From assembly GCA_950295325.1 (NCBI GenBank), contig OX485804.1, positions 38,996,001 through 39,060,000 on the forward strand: 64,000 nucleotides of DNA, read 5' to 3'. Shown here in pieces: positions 1 to 12,190 of this stretch. Every line of letters starts with the position of its first letter. Position 1 is the stretch's first letter. Position numbers and translations under genes: made by a program. This DNA comes from Polytrichum commune. Its lineage: Eukaryota > Streptophyta > Polytrichopsida > Polytrichales > Polytrichaceae. The notes under the pieces are model-generated. The model searched no databases. It saw nothing but the letters and a program-made list of their open reading frames with translations, and was not told where the DNA came from.

Positions 1-689
1 TGAATGAGCATGTCCAATTCTTTAAATCTTAAAACCTAGTTTTCAAGCCATGAAATTATGAGAATTAAGGTTGGCTTGTGGTTCATTCTTTATCAGTTTT
101 TGTTGTTCTCTTACTTGTCTTGCTAGTAGTGTCTAATATGCCAACATTCTATTGATTGTCTTTTTGCTACAACTACCTTTTGTAGATGATTGATGGTACG
201 CTATAACATTTGGCAACCTCACCGTGGTAGACTCAGAGGATTGCGCTTTGCCTTGGAGGAAGACGTGATGGAGCGGTTGGAGACTTTGAAGGTTGTCCGC
301 CTCATGCCAACAATTAGTTTTAATTATTCCTCATCATTGGTTTTAAACCTCTTGAATTTTTTTAGTCTAATTATGATATTATAGAGGATATTAACATGTA
401 CCTTGACATGTATTGGAGGGTGCATAGTTATATCCTAACCCTTCACGTTGTAAATATTTGGTACAAGGTTAAATGTGTTTGTGAACACAATTAATGTAAA
501 TGTTTTCAATTTTTGTATTTAGTTTTCTTTCATTTGAATGCAATCTTTTATTTTTGGGAAAAGATAGTTGTGCAAAATGTCATATCTTGTGATAATTGAT
601 TGTATTTCTTGTTTTTTCGTATCCGTGTTTACAACTTGTCTATGTTAGCATGTACATTTTGTTATCTCTATGTTGATTGGTAACATTTT
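1..689. other. AT-rich intergenic DNA
   Basis: I see no gene, RNA or clear repeat here. The only ORF longer than 60 codons is a short plus-strand frame at 190-384 with no recognisable motif. Confidence 0.6.
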
Positions 690-1099
690 AACTAGTATCC
701 AAGTGCTATTGGTTGTGTCTTAAATGGCACATTGAATGGTTTAGCATTGGTATACCTAATTGAGACCGATTGAATGACAAGATGGATGATATGGAACGTT
801 TGTTGCTCACATAGTCGATTTTGCAAGACTGTAGTATTCCATTCATTATTTGGTACTTGTACGATTTATAGAAAAAATATGGTGCCAAAAATTTAACTAG
901 TATCCAAGTGCTATTGGTTGTGTCTTAAATGGCACATTGAATGGTTTAGCATTGGTATACCTAATTGAGACCGATTGAATGACAAGATGAATGATATGGA
1001 ACGTTTGTTGCTCACATAGTCGATTTTGCAAGACTATAGTATTCCATTCATTATTTGGTACTTGTACGATTTATAGAAAAAATATGGTGCCAAAAATTA
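690..1099. repeat. 205-bp tandem duplication, two near-identical units
   Basis: Units 690-894 and 895-1099 match base for base apart from about three or four differences (for example gatggatgat against gatgaatgat, and ctgtag against ctatag). Both begin with aactagtatccaag and end in the run gtgccaaaaat. The high identity means the duplication is recent compared with the other repeats in the window. No coding content is seen. Confidence 0.95.
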
Positions 1100-1360
1100 A
1101 CCTCTCTAAAAAATTACAAATAAATATAGGGTGCTAAAAAATAAGTCAAAGTAGCTTTATATCTACAAATAGGGAGGAAAAAAATATTGAAAGGTGCATA
1201 AATATCCCCCCATTAAATATCCCATTATCGCACATGGTTACAAAATGTAATGGGGGTGTGATCCCCCCAAGAGCCTTGTAGAGTCGAATGTATGCTTTTG
1301 TAAATCCTTGTCTATGACCAAAAGATTTTTCCAAGTAAGGGACAAGCGTATACATTCTAA

Positions 1361-1862
1361 GGGCTGCTTCACACTATGGCCGTCCAAGTCGAGAGGCCGT
1401 GGGTTTGAATGGCCAAACTTTGTTGAGAGTCCAAAGAAATGGGTTGAAAATAGCCAATAGAATATAGGAATTGGAGCCTTCGGCCAGTCTCAGTGTGAAG
1501 CCTCCAAAGGCCAAGCCGAGAGTCCAAAGGAAGAAGGAGCATCCCACTCTATTCCCTACCCAAAACAACAACTCCAATCTAACGGCCAAGATCTTGTTAG
1601 TGTTTTTTTTAAATTTTTAATGGAGAAAAATCGACATCCTCTCAACCATAGTTTGGATTTTCATTCCCGTCGGACTCGAACTTACTTAGAGAGCCCGTCG
1701 CCTTGGTCAAAAAGTACTACCATGTAGGCATTTTAAATTGCGACGGCCTTTGGAATTTGGCCTACAGTGTGAAGAAACGAGAGGCCGAATTCTTGGTTTC
1801 TTGCAATCTAGTTGATGCAAATTGATGGCCTCTTGACCTTTGGCCATAGTGTGAAGCGGTCC
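1361..1862. mobile_element. Tourist-like MITE (TAA target duplication)
   Basis: The left end reads gggctgcttcacactatggc. The reverse complement of the right end reads ggaccgcttcacactatggc, giving imperfect inverted ends of about 21 bp. The element is flanked on both sides by TAA (1358-1360 and 1863-1865), the 3-bp duplication typical of the PIF/Harbinger superfamily. It is 502 bp long and has no transposase ORF, so it would be non-autonomous. The ends differ from the two other Harbinger-like families in this window. Confidence 0.85.
1612..1735 (-). repeat. possible tRNA-derived SINE inside the 1361-1862 MITE
   Basis: On the minus strand the sequence GTTCGAGTCC (plus 1672-1681) fits the Pol III B-box consensus GTTCGANTCC. 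Upstream on the same strand is a weaker A-box-like stretch (tggtagtac at about 1720), and downstream is a T/A-rich tail near 1612. A full tRNA fold is not evident. It could be chance within the MITE, so this is a tentative call. Confidence 0.35.
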
Positions 1863-2414
1863 TAAGCACCATATCGGGGTGGCTTTATGGATCAAGAAAA
1901 AGGAAGATTGTAAAGGCAGCCAACTAAGATTCCAAAGCTTCCAAACTGAACTAGTTTTTTTTAGTAGTCTATTGGCCATGCTTTAGAAAAATCACATTAT
2001 AGTTTGATAACTCTTTGAGTATGATCTTCTTCTTCTTCTTCTTCTTCTTTCATAAAACGCATTGTATTCCAAATTCGAATCAATATCCCATTCCGATGCT
2101 ATCAAAGATGTCTCCGATTGGGGAGCCAAACGGGTCTAAGCCCCGAATTAGGTAGGTGGCATACAACCTACAAAAGTATGGGGATGGGGGGCTAGAGAAC
2201 AAGTATAGATTTCAAAGAGAACCAAAGGAAGAGCTCGGAATAATTCATAAATGGACACACAAAATTGTTTGACCCAAAATAGACCAATTTCATGTTCACA
2301 CCCAATTACTTTTAACCATCTATCACGGACACATTTCAAGGAAATTGTCATCCACAAACTATGCAGCCCAATACCACGTTGCTTCCCAACCCCGGACTTT
2401 TCAGTTATTTCTTA
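1863..2414. other. intergenic spacer with a short TTC microsatellite
   Basis: A (TTC)n run lies at about 2026-2048. Nothing else is recognisable before the Harbinger-type MITE at 2415. Confidence 0.6.
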
Positions 2415-3004
2415 GGGCCGGTTTACACCATGGACCGTGAAGTCGGACCATGGAAGATGGCCTATTTCCATGGTCCAACTTCCATAGTCCAATTTCCATG
2501 GTCTGATTTCTTCATAAATCAATTTGCAAAGCTTTTGGGCCCCTTGCTAGGTGTAAACCGAATGTGGACCAAGAGGAATGACCATGCATCAAAAAGTGAA
2601 TGTGCTGATTTTTTTTAATAATGTTAAAAAATGGCATTTTTGAATTAAAATAAAATAAAATAAATTCAAGTTTGACCATTCTTTTGTCTTCTCTTGTCTT
2701 CGTCTTCTCTTCCCCAACGAAAAAATCATTGAAAAATCATTATAACATTATTTCTCTGTCACATGCCCCTGTCTTTCTTCTACTAGAGCACCTCTTTTGC
2801 CTCTCCCACCGCAAAACCCGTTGGACCATGTCAGTGGAGAATGTAGGCCTTGAATTTTGTCGTTTGGGGACCTCGAACTCCACCGTCACTTTGACATGCT
2901 TTCATTGGTGGGAAACTGAAGTGGTCTTGGGACGAGTTCAACAACCAATCGCATATTTTACAAGGCCTTGGGACGACTTCATGGTCCATGGTGTAACCAA
3001 CCCC
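2415..3004. mobile_element. PIF/Harbinger MITE, short derivative of the 59548-63230 element
   Basis: The left end begins gggccggtttacaccatgga and is preceded by TTA (2412-2414). The right end in reverse complement begins ggggttggttacaccatgga and is followed by TCA, a possibly mutated duplication. Blocks at 2536-2585 and 2785-2965 align closely with the ends of the long copy at 59548-63230, including the shared stretches gtgtaaaccgaatgtgga and cgcaaaacccgttggacc. The central 3 kb of the long copy is missing. ORFs crossing the element are not conserved between copies and are not genes. Confidence 0.9.
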
Positions 3005-3064
3005 TCATACAGTCGTCAAATAAACGGCTTTCCCATTTGTTTGTACTACAAATACAAGGTTTAG

Positions 3065-3296
3065 ATAGTGGAAACGAACAGAATAAATTGCATGCTAGTT
3101 ACAAGTGACCCGATCAAGTTTGAGAAACGATTGGTTGAAGTTGAAGACTTCATGAAAATTACCCATCGTTTAAGAGGAATTTAGAGAATATACCTCAAAT
3201 TAACAAAGGAAAACCAAAAGATGTATCATGGAACCGGTTGGACTTGGAAATGCTAAGATCTCAATCGAATATGCCCAAAATTCCCACTGGGCACCG
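3065..3296 (+). mobile_element. hAT-type MITE, degenerate copy
   Basis: This shares an ordered set of blocks with the intact copy at 33831-34058: gtttgagaaac, gaagacttca, gaggaatttagagaatata, then aaccggttggacttggaaa, and a right end resembling ..cccgggcaccg. The left end is poorly preserved, so the start is approximate. I could not confirm a target duplication. Confidence 0.65.
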
Positions 3297-3319
3297 GATA
3301 GTGGGTATCCACCAACCCA

Positions 3320-3372
3320 ACCATCCATCCATCCATATGTGCATCCATCCATTCATATGTTCATCCATCCTG
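3320..3372. repeat. short ccat(c)-type simple repeats
   Basis: Repeated ccatccatcc and ccattcatatg motifs form a low-complexity patch. No function is apparent. Confidence 0.6.
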
Positions 3373-3515
3373 TTTTGAGCTCCTTTACGTATCCAAGTGG
3401 ATCTACCGGAGGGCGGTGGGCCCATCTCTGGAGCAGGCACATGCTTACATCACATGGGGTCCCTTCGTACTTCTCTCGCTGCTATTTTAGTCCCCCAACC
3501 CCTGACTAAACATTA

Positions 3516-4196
3516 GGGCGACTTCACACACGAGCCAAGAGCCGTGACCATGAAATTGTGAGAGCCCAAAAGAAAAGTGTCCATGGCCGTCCCAACACAC
3601 CTCCAACATCATGTAGTGTGGTCACGGACCCTCAAGTGTAGTGTGAAGTCATACCTCCCAAATCATGTAGTGTGATCACGGACCCTCAAGTGTAGTGTGA
3701 AGTCATACGTGACACACCTTCAAAATCATGTAGTGTGGTCACGGACCCTCAAGTGTAGTGTGAAGTCATACGTGACACACCTTCAAAATCATGTAGTGTG
3801 GTCACGGACCCTCAAGTGTAGTGTGAAATCATACGTGACCGGACCCTCAAGCAAATCCTATTTCAATGAATTTTTATTCATGCAGGTCTTCAATCATGAT
3901 AAAATAGAATAAATCAACGGTGGTGAGCATTCGGAGTGCCAGGGTCTCCCGGTTTTGTGTTAGGCCTACCTCCAAGAGTGGTGGTTTTTGAAAATAATCC
4001 AAGTGACCATGAAACATGATCCATTTGATGCCATGTAGCAATCCATGTAGACTTTACACCTATCTTGCATTCACGTACTCCGTTGGTCCCTCAAGCGTAG
4101 TGTGAGGTGGACGTTGACTAGCTCTGCCTTTTCCACCAATGAGAGCGCTTGAAGTGCAATGGTCACGGGCCCTCAGTCTCGTGTGTGAAGTGGCCC
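3516..4196 (+). mobile_element. Tourist-like MITE, family B, with internal 63-bp array
   Basis: The left end is gggcgacttcacacacgagc. The right end in reverse complement is gggccacttcacacacgaga. Both are flanked by TTA (3513-3515 and 4197-4199). The copies at 36642-37140 (opposite orientation) and 54111-54654 share these ends and subterminal blocks. Inside, a unit of about 63 bp is repeated about four times between 3600 and 3840. The repeat accounts for an apparent repetitive 71-codon ORF at 3697-3912, which is not a gene. Confidence 0.9.
3600..3840. repeat. 63-bp tandem repeat inside a MITE
   Basis: The block beginning aatcatgtagtgtggtcacg starts at 3661, 3724 and 3787, a constant 63-bp spacing. 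A diverged earlier unit lies near 3610. The repeated segment resembles the element's own subterminal sequence (gtcacgg..ccctcaag), so it probably arose by local slippage after insertion. Confidence 0.9.
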
Positions 4197-4261
4197 TTAG
4201 TGGGGCCTGGACCCCCACTAACTAAGTTGGAGGCACTTGGTAATTTAGCCCCGGTCGTGGT

Positions 4262-4744
4262 ACACCGTTTATGGTATTGGGTGTCATGTATACTATTTGC
4301 AAAGGGCCTAAACTAGACGCTTAGAGGTTTCAAAAGTGTCATGCCTGCCATTGCCAATATGATTCCATTCATCAACATAAGTAACTTCTTCAAGTGAAAA
4401 AAATTATACACTATGGTATTCAGAGTTGCACATTAGGATACATTAGATGATAGTGTTGTGTTTTAGTATGCAAGGGGAAGGTTTTTTTTAACGTATTGAT
4501 GGCAAGTGTCACTTATGTGCACTTCAGTCAACTTGTAGACCGTTGACTAACATAGGCATAATATACACCTCATAACACTATTGACCATACTCATGCCAAG
4601 ATATTAGTAAGGGCACTTGAACGCCAAGTGTCATGAGGTGACACTTATGATGAAGTTGTTAATCATCAATGGTACTTAGAATATGACTCGAAATAGGGTA
4701 AGTGAAACTATTACACATGTGACACTAAATACCATAAACAGTGG
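4262..4744. mobile_element. probable MITE with about 22-bp inverted ends
   Basis: The left arm reads gtttatggtattgggtgtca (from 4267). The reverse complement of the right arm, ending near 4739, reads gtttatggtatttagtgtca. The interior is non-coding and rich in tagtgtc and caagtgtc motifs like those of the 19795 and 45623 elements. Exact ends and target duplication are unclear. Confidence 0.55.
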
Positions 4745-7140
4745 GGAGAGTCTATGACTGCCACCTACTACACTGTTTACGCCTATTATTGTTGCTATAA
4801 ATTTTTTATACCACGATAATTATGGTTAATATAGTTTTCCATGAACACACCAATCTTGAACTCACATTATTAAATGTCCGAAAATGAGAATGTGAATTCA
4901 ATAATTTCACATAAAAATGAAATATTGTGGGTTGAAAAATATGCATGGTACCAATAATTGGATAATATTTATAGTATTTGATTATCAACATTTTATTAAT
5001 TCATAAGCCACCCTAATTTTCAGCCCACATACTGTATAAATTAATGTGGGCCATGGTATATTCTACCCATGCTATCTTTTTCCAACACACAAAAATAGAT
5101 GTAAACAATGTAGTTTGCTTGCATTAATGAAGGGATGGGTAGTAGCTGTTACATCAATCTTCCGAGGTTTCAAGCTCCCATTGCATGGTTTGTGTGACGA
5201 CTTGTATGAGCCCGTGAAAGGGGAGAGAGAGAGGGAGTTATTGCATATGAGTGTACCTTCCATCCATCCAACAAATTGTTGTGAAACAGTAGGCATCCCG
5301 GATATTATTACCTATAGTTGATTTTGCATTGGAACTAGCTTTAAAGACCCTGGATTTGTCTAGTCCAAGTCATGCAAGACGAAGTGGCCACAAAACGTAC
5401 AGGTGGTCATGTTTTTATATTGAATGAATGAGATGTACATTCGCATGCGATAATTTCCTCTCTCCATTTGTGCAGACTTGGTAAAAGGTACCATAGTCAA
5501 ATTAGGGTGTAAATATGGTGAATATGTATATAATGCAACGTGAAAATCTATTCATCTTTTAGCATTTTGGACCACAAATGCCACACATGATCTTATGTTT
5601 TTCATATGTTTCATACAAATGACATACACTTTTGCATGACACACATTTTTATCCTAACACCTTGCTATGAATTGGTTGCAAATATTTGCAATCATGTTGT
5701 TATACATGTTTTTTTTTTTTTTTTGGGGGGGGAGATGTCGAGATGTTGAATTTAACCACTTGGATGTAATCTTAAATTGATATGTGACAACTTCTCTTTT
5801 GGTATAAACAACACTTATATAATCATAACGTCTCGTAACAAGTCATCCTGATTTTGAAAAAACCAATGTTCGTCCTCAACTTCTAAAGGACCAAATGCTA
5901 AATTGAAATCCAACACAATTTTATTTATTTATTATTTATTATTTAAGAATATATTTTTACTATATCAATGTGATGTTCTTGATTTTCTATTAAATTTTAA
6001 TATTATTTGAACAAGATAATGAGTTGATATGAGTTTTGGTTCTTTTATATGTAAATCTATTTATAATTTAAAATCAACTTCAATCAATTCAATATCTCTT
6101 ACAATGTGTTAATAATAAATCAAGAAAATGACCATAAATCATTTAGGGAATTCTAGTTATTCCAAGTGGTGAATCCAACATATAGAAGAACATATCTCTA
6201 TAGTAGTTTGGATTGTTGATTTATGTACCTTTCAAGTACAATTACAAACTGAATAAAGAATGTTTTGTTATAGTTCTCAAATGTATTTGAATATACATTG
6301 AAAAACCTCCAAAAGCATAGTGGAACTTAATTGCAACAATCAAACAATGAAAATCATTTGGTGGAAGTGTAGGTTTGACCAAATAGTTGCATGTGAGGCC
6401 CTCTAGTCCTGTAGGGGTTAAGGATGATCAACTCATTCTTCAAGTGCAATCAATTTCAAAGTTTGGCTATCTCCACACACTACTTCTTCAGAGTTGGGTT
6501 CAAAAACACAACATGGGGGATCTTTGTGCAATTATGGGGCAAGCGCATACTTAATTTGTATATTTCTCATGGATGTCATATAAAGAGAAATTTATGTTCA
6601 CCTTGACATAGGATGACGTATCAAATAAATTTTAAAACTGTGAACAATGAAATTTCAATTGTAATATACCACTTTCCATGAAATTTCTTAGAAGAATTGG
6701 GTTCAATTACGTATGTAATGTAGTTTATGAAATGTATGTCTATGTATATATTCATATGCAATATAACAATTTATTTTTGTATATACCATGTCTAAGCCAA
6801 TCAAGCATATCCATGTAGACTCCAAATATGCTAAAGCAGCCAAAGGGTTGGTTTAAGCACCCTCTACTTACCTTAGGTCGTGCATGGAGCCTCCTTTCTG
6901 AGGGTCAGTAGTAGTGGCCCCTCTTAGGGTTAGTTATAAAACGGGGATGTGTGGGTGTACAATCAATTAGCAAGCATATTAATAAGTTGGTTCTCACTAA
7001 CTCATATTGTTAGCTAATTCTTCTCACTAAGTGGTGCAGGCAATTTGACCATGATTTTAATTAGCTAGCATTTTGACGAGCTAATCTTTACTAACTGGTA
7101 AGCTAGCTAATTCTCTCAACTAGAGGTTAGTGGACCTTAA
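4745..7140. other. AT-rich intergenic DNA without recognisable genes
   Basis: Small ORFs on both strands lack recognisable domains. There is a poly-T then poly-G run at about 5710-5731. A TATA-like ttataaaa at about 6934-6941 has no obvious gene downstream. I see no other structure. Confidence 0.5.
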
Positions 7141-8754
7141 CTAAATTAGAGGAAATGGGGTAGGCAAGGCTTGAAGTTTCCGCATTTCATGTGCAGGCTT
7201 CTTCCGATGCCTACGAAACGCACAGTCGCAGAATTCCCCGGTGCGAAGGTACACCTCGCTCCCTCGCAAATCCCAATCGCCGCTCACTCTTGTCTTTGTC
7301 GGTGTGGAAGCTCGCCACCTCAATCGCGGTTGCAGAATTTTAACTTATATTGATTGCGCTGGTGACGCTGCAGAGTGCATTCCAGGTTGAGCATTGCCAG
7401 GCTGGAGAAATGAGCCTTTCACTAACCAACAAAGGTTTTAGTAGTGTTTCCAAAGCTGCGGTTCCGTTGGTTGGTTCGTTCCTTCATTTGAGGAGAGGAA
7501 GATTTGTGGCTGGATCAAGTGCTGTGCTGCAGCGGTTCGGGACCGTGTTACTTAAGTCTGCGGAGCCAGAGGATGTAGTGGTTTGAAACTTTGGAGTCGA
7601 TTCGTTTCGTTTTTTGGGGGGGGGGGGCAGAGCACCGACTTAATCTGAGGCATCATCGTGTTCTGCGGGAGATTGAGAAGTTCGGGGCTCTGCTTGTTGG
7701 ATCATTTGTAACCTCGCTTGGTGCCTTTGTGCACGAAGTGATCTTTTTGGATGAAGTGCATACCGTGTCTATTCTACAAGCTGGGGTTCTCCGGGGTGGT
7801 AGGCAAGGCCAATTTTCTCACCGAGGATTGAAGATTGAGATTTTTCTTGTCTTGTGCGGTTTTTTTGTTATCTGATGATCGTGTCAAAGTGCAACCGTCG
7901 ATGAGCTAGGGTATGTGGAAAGGTTGAGAGCAACTATTTTTGACGACAGCCCAACCTGCCGTGTGTTTTGAACACATAGACTGGAGTCTGGAATTTGAGG
8001 CAATGAGCCATTTGAACGGTGAGAGCTCTCTGTGGATGATTTTCTCTGCGATACGAAGCCTCTTATATGTAGGAGAGTTTAGTTTAGTTTAGTTTAGTCT
8101 AGTTTAGTTTCGTTTAGTTTAGTTTCGGCTATGTGGTCTGTTGTGAATTCGTAATAAGTTTTTAGCTCTCGACGCGAACCCGCACTCATCGGGAAGAGAA
8201 GAAGATTCCTTGTTGAATCTTGATTACAATATGAAGGTGTGTTTGAGATCCTTTTAAAATATTATGGTAGGGTTTAGGGTATTTGAGGTACAGCCATGAG
8301 GTCGTGATTTAATTACGGCGGTTCAAACATCCCATAATATGCAGCTCAATCCCATACTTGTCTCAGTTAGTTAATTTTTTTTTCTTGCCTTACGGGCACA
8401 TTTACTCTCGCCTTTTCCTAGTTCTCTCTCTCTGTTTGATGAGGTTTCCTGAAGTTGGAGGTTTACAAGGCATCACCGGGCTCTGTTTGTTTTTTTAAAA
8501 CTTGCTCCACGATCCACTGAGTTTTGCGTGAGTCAAATCCCTAGGCAGACGGAGGCTTCTTTCACATGGAAACCTGGGCTCGGATTGGCCGTAGCCAACC
8601 TAGACGTGTTTACATTCTCTCAACACCATACATATGCACTGATTGCTGCGAAACATGAGAGAATTTCGTCGTTCCCATGGAGCAGCAGGGTAGGGAGGGA
8701 TGAGGAGACTTGCAATTTTGATGTATAAACTGTGAAGCTCTGGTAGTAGTAGCC
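7141..8754 (+). promoter_or_regulatory. GC-richer leader/promoter region of the GT17 gene
   Basis: Base composition rises sharply from about 7150 compared with the AT-rich DNA before it, and stays raised to the start codon at 8755. No ORF here shows a known domain. An imperfect (GTTTA)n array lies at 8077-8127 and a G-run at 7616-7627. I infer 5' untranslated exons and promoter, but I cannot place the transcription start or any 5'-UTR intron from sequence alone. Confidence 0.4.
8077..8127. repeat. (GTTTA)n pentamer array
   Basis: About ten units of gttta with single-base interruptions (gtcta, gtttc) lie some 630 bp upstream of the GT17 start codon. Confidence 0.9.
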
Positions 8755-10437
8755 ATGAATTCATGGAAAGGAGGAAGACAGCTGCGACTTCGAAGCTCAA
8801 GCTGGTGCTTGAAGGCATTCCTGTTATTTTTGTGTGCACTCGCGGTGGTGGTGCCTGTTGTATTCTTCCATTACAGTACAATCTCCTATTTCTTGCGTCC
8901 CATTTGGGACACTCCTCCCAAGCCCTTTCAGGTGGGTATTCCTCTCATTCCAGTGTACTGGTTTCTTGAAAAAAACTCTTGGGTTCAACTATACATTTCA
9001 TCTATTGGTAGAACTTTTGAAATAGATGAATGTTTGAGGCTTGTCTCCTAATTAGTTTATGACATTTGGGCAAGGGGGGAGTAACTGTTGGCAAGAGTTT
9101 CTTCATGGACATGTGATGAAACTACCCCACATATTCATGTATGTGTGGTTGTGTGTTGCTTTCATTATTGGTTCCATGTAAATTGTGCCTAATTTAAGGA
9201 AATTGAAGTGTCTTCCACTATTATCTGATTCTGGTTGGGTGCAGGTGGTTCCCCATTATTATACTGAAGACCTTCCACTTTCACATATTTGCAAGCTCCA
9301 TGGTTGGACACTGCGGGAAACACCTCGCCGCATCTTTGATGCAGTTATTTTTAGCAATGAGGTTGACCTGCTGGAGATTCGGATGCATGTATGTGACTCC
9401 CTCCTTCCTACTCACAAGACAAACAACATGTCTAGTCCAGTGTCTTATTGGATGATGCTTATTAATAAACTAGTAAGAGTAGGCAATCAATCTTCATGTG
9501 TTTGTACAGTTCTATCCAGTCTATTAAACCAACATAAGTACTTTTGAAGAGACTTTCTATATTACTTGTTCAGACCTACAAAACACCAGGATTCTTTGCT
9601 CGTCGTCATCTGGCAGATGTTTGTGTGATGCAGGAACTCTTGCCGTTTGTCACCAAGTTCTTGGTCCTGGAGTCTAATGCGACCTTTACAGGCCACCCAA
9701 AGCCACTCTACTTCAGAGCCAACAAGCACCGGTTCAACTTTGCAGGCAACAAGCTTCTGCACTTCTATTTTCCGAGCCGGACCCTCCTACCTGATGAGGA
9801 TCCTTTTGACAATGAAAATCTTCAGCGAAGTGCTATGGACAAAGCCCTTCTTCTGGCAGGCATAGAGGACGGAGACCTCCTCATTACAGCTGACACAGAT
9901 GAAATCCCATCTGCGCACACAATCCGTTTGCTACAAAATTGTGATGGGTTTCCCGCAAGGATGCATCTTCAGCTAAGGAATTATATCTATTCTTATGAAT
10001 TCCTGGTCGACAGCAACAGTTGGCGGTCGAGTGTCGAGATCTTTGAGAAAAAAACCACTTCTTACAGCCACACGCGGAAAGTTGATCTTCTTTTAGCAGA
10101 TGCTGGTTGGCATTGCAGTTTCTGCTTCCGGTATATCTCAGATTTCATCTTTAAAATGCAAGCATATTCTCATGCTGATCGAGTTCGGGATCCTTCCTTC
10201 TTGAATCCAAACAGGATACAAGATATCATATGCAAGGGTGGTGACCTGTTTGACATGCTACCAGAGGAGTATTCTTTCAAGGACTTGATAGGCAAGATGG
10301 GCTATGTTCCTCAATCATTCTCTGGAGTTCATTTACCAACACATATATTAAGATACCCAGAATATTTCAAGTTTCTGCTGCCAGGAAATTGCACTCGGGA
10401 GCCGGATCCTGATCCTGTACCCATATCTGAAGTCTGA
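8755..10437 (+). CDS. GT17-family beta-1,4-mannosyl-glycoprotein N-acetylglucosaminyltransferase-like protein, three exons
   Basis: Exons are 8755-8931, 9245-9388 and 9634-10437, all joined in phase 0 with GT-AG introns of 313 and 245 bp, giving 374 residues. The start gives a type II membrane protein: a short basic N-terminus, then a hydrophobic anchor at about residues 19-47, as for Golgi glycosyltransferases. Family-typical motifs follow: NEVDLLEIRMH at the end of exon 2, ESNATFTG at 120-127, the DxD-like DTDEIPS at 194-200 (metal/nucleotide-sugar binding), RNYIYSYEF, WHCSFCFR, FNP-like FLNPNRIQD, CKGGDLFDMLPEEY, and PGNCTRE near the end. GT17 enzymes of animals (MGAT3) add bisecting GlcNAc to N-glycans; the plant substrate is not established, so the reaction is inferred from family. 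No frameshift or missing motif is seen. The gene converges with the blue copper gene downstream. Confidence 0.93.
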
Positions 10438-12190
10438 TCCTGCAAGTTCTTGTTTTAGCTTCTTGCTGATTGGTGTATCACAATAGGCTTCTACATAAAT
10501 CATTCAAAGAATTTTTGGCCTCGGGGTGGCTGGTGGAGACTGAAGGACAACTGAGCTCCAAGGCTTTTGAACTTGGTGCTCTCTCTTTTTCTCCAATGCA
10601 GTGTTTTGCCACTTGATGGACCATCCAGCATGGGCATAGTCATCCGCTGTTACCGGAGGATGGATTTCAAATATCAGCTGAAATTGGGGTCTGATGGGGT
10701 TAAGGGTCCAGAGAGGGTCCAGAGAGTCTGTTCTCACTGAGGTGATGGTCTGGAACTTCACGATCATAAACACAAGGTCAGGATTACACTCTGGTTTTAG
10801 AACTGATTTCAAATTCAATATCTGTGACTTAATTTTGGAACTATTGCAACCTGCATCTAATTTCTTGGAGTGTCCATTGGAGATTGTCTCTGCATTTGTT
10901 AGATGCTCTCCCAACATATGAAGTATCTTGGCACTCATCAGAAGTTGTGTACTTCTCAAAACTGAATGTTGGTGTGTACTCCCAAGTCCATGTGGAGTTT
11001 ATGTGAGAGCTGATGCGACACTCCACAGGGTTCATGCCCCTATTCAGTAAATGTATATTAATGGTGAGACACCAAGCGGTTTATATTCTAAGCTGGTGCA
11101 AGTGCCATCTAGTTACTGGTTTCTGCAGCAGACACGGAGAAGTTGTCACAAACAGGGATCTTCTGCAGATCAAATTTCTGCAGTTTTGCTAGGAAGCTTC
11201 AGATCACATATTTTTCGGCTTAGGTATGGTCAGCTGAACACCTTGAGAGGACTATCACATAGATGATGCAGTAGATTTGAGTTACAATTACAGGGTTGGA
11301 AGCCCTTTTCTGCCAAGTTGGGCATTGTATTTTCATGATATACCAAATGATTGTTATGTAGTGTGGTCGATCATGATACTCTGGCTTACGGTGTAAATGG
11401 TCACCTGCGTATATATGCAGTAGCAGTAGTAAGCAACACTCTGTTCCCAAACATGTTAGTTGATGTAATGGTCATCAAAAGTAGTACATGTCTGTACAAT
11501 GCCTGAGTAGTGTACATGTTGTGCAACCTGTTCGTTTCTGCCAGTTGGTAAATGTTTGTATATCTTCAATCAAGTAGAGTTTGTATCTTAGTTTGTAAAC
11601 AAGTTGATACAAGCACAGAAGCACAGAAGCATAATATTAAGTGTTATTTAGTTGATGGTGAGGTACATTTCTGTTCAGATGGTGTCAATGATCTTAATTG
11701 GACAATTTGTTGAGAGGTCGTGAAGTTTCTATTGTACAGAGTACTAGGTACCAGGACCATAAAGCAAACAAATCACTCACAATGAAGCAGATGTTAGGGA
11801 AAGAGGCTTTACAACCAAATTGTTCATCACAAAGATTGCTACACTGCAGAAAAAACATCTGCAGGTTCCTGGATGATGGCCCCTCCCACCATGTCTTCTG
11901 CTACATATGGGTAACCCATTTCAAGGTTTACTAGAGTTTTCGTATGCTTAAGTAGTGGTGGTGTATCTACGATCATAAAAACGGTGGAAGTACATAGCTT
12001 TGCTATCAGAAAACAGTCATCGAGTCTCTGTTGTACTTCTGAAGAGCCCCCTTGTGAAGCCTTTTTATGTGCTTCGGCAATTCTCTTCCTCATCCAGGAA
12101 ACCCCCTAATCCTTTGGTCGATGGATCCAGACTTCTCTTGCATCACAGGCGAATCAGCTCAATGCAGGTTGAAGCGAAAAAAAATCGAAC
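10438..12190. other. 3' flanks of two convergent genes
   Basis: This spacer separates the GT17 stop (10437) from the stop of the minus-strand blue copper gene (12191). It must hold both 3' untranslated regions. I cannot place polyadenylation sites. Several ORFs up to 151 codons on the minus strand (such as 10504-10959) show no domain. Confidence 0.5.

Noticed and set aside
3697-3912. ORF with a repeated 22-residue peptide
   Set aside because: It is a reading of the 63-bp array. The unit length is divisible by three, so it stays open by chance.
9544-9633. Longer plus ORF start extending GT17 exon 3 upstream
   Set aside because: The extension lacks family residues, while splicing from 9388 to 9634 restores the conserved IRMH-ELLP join.
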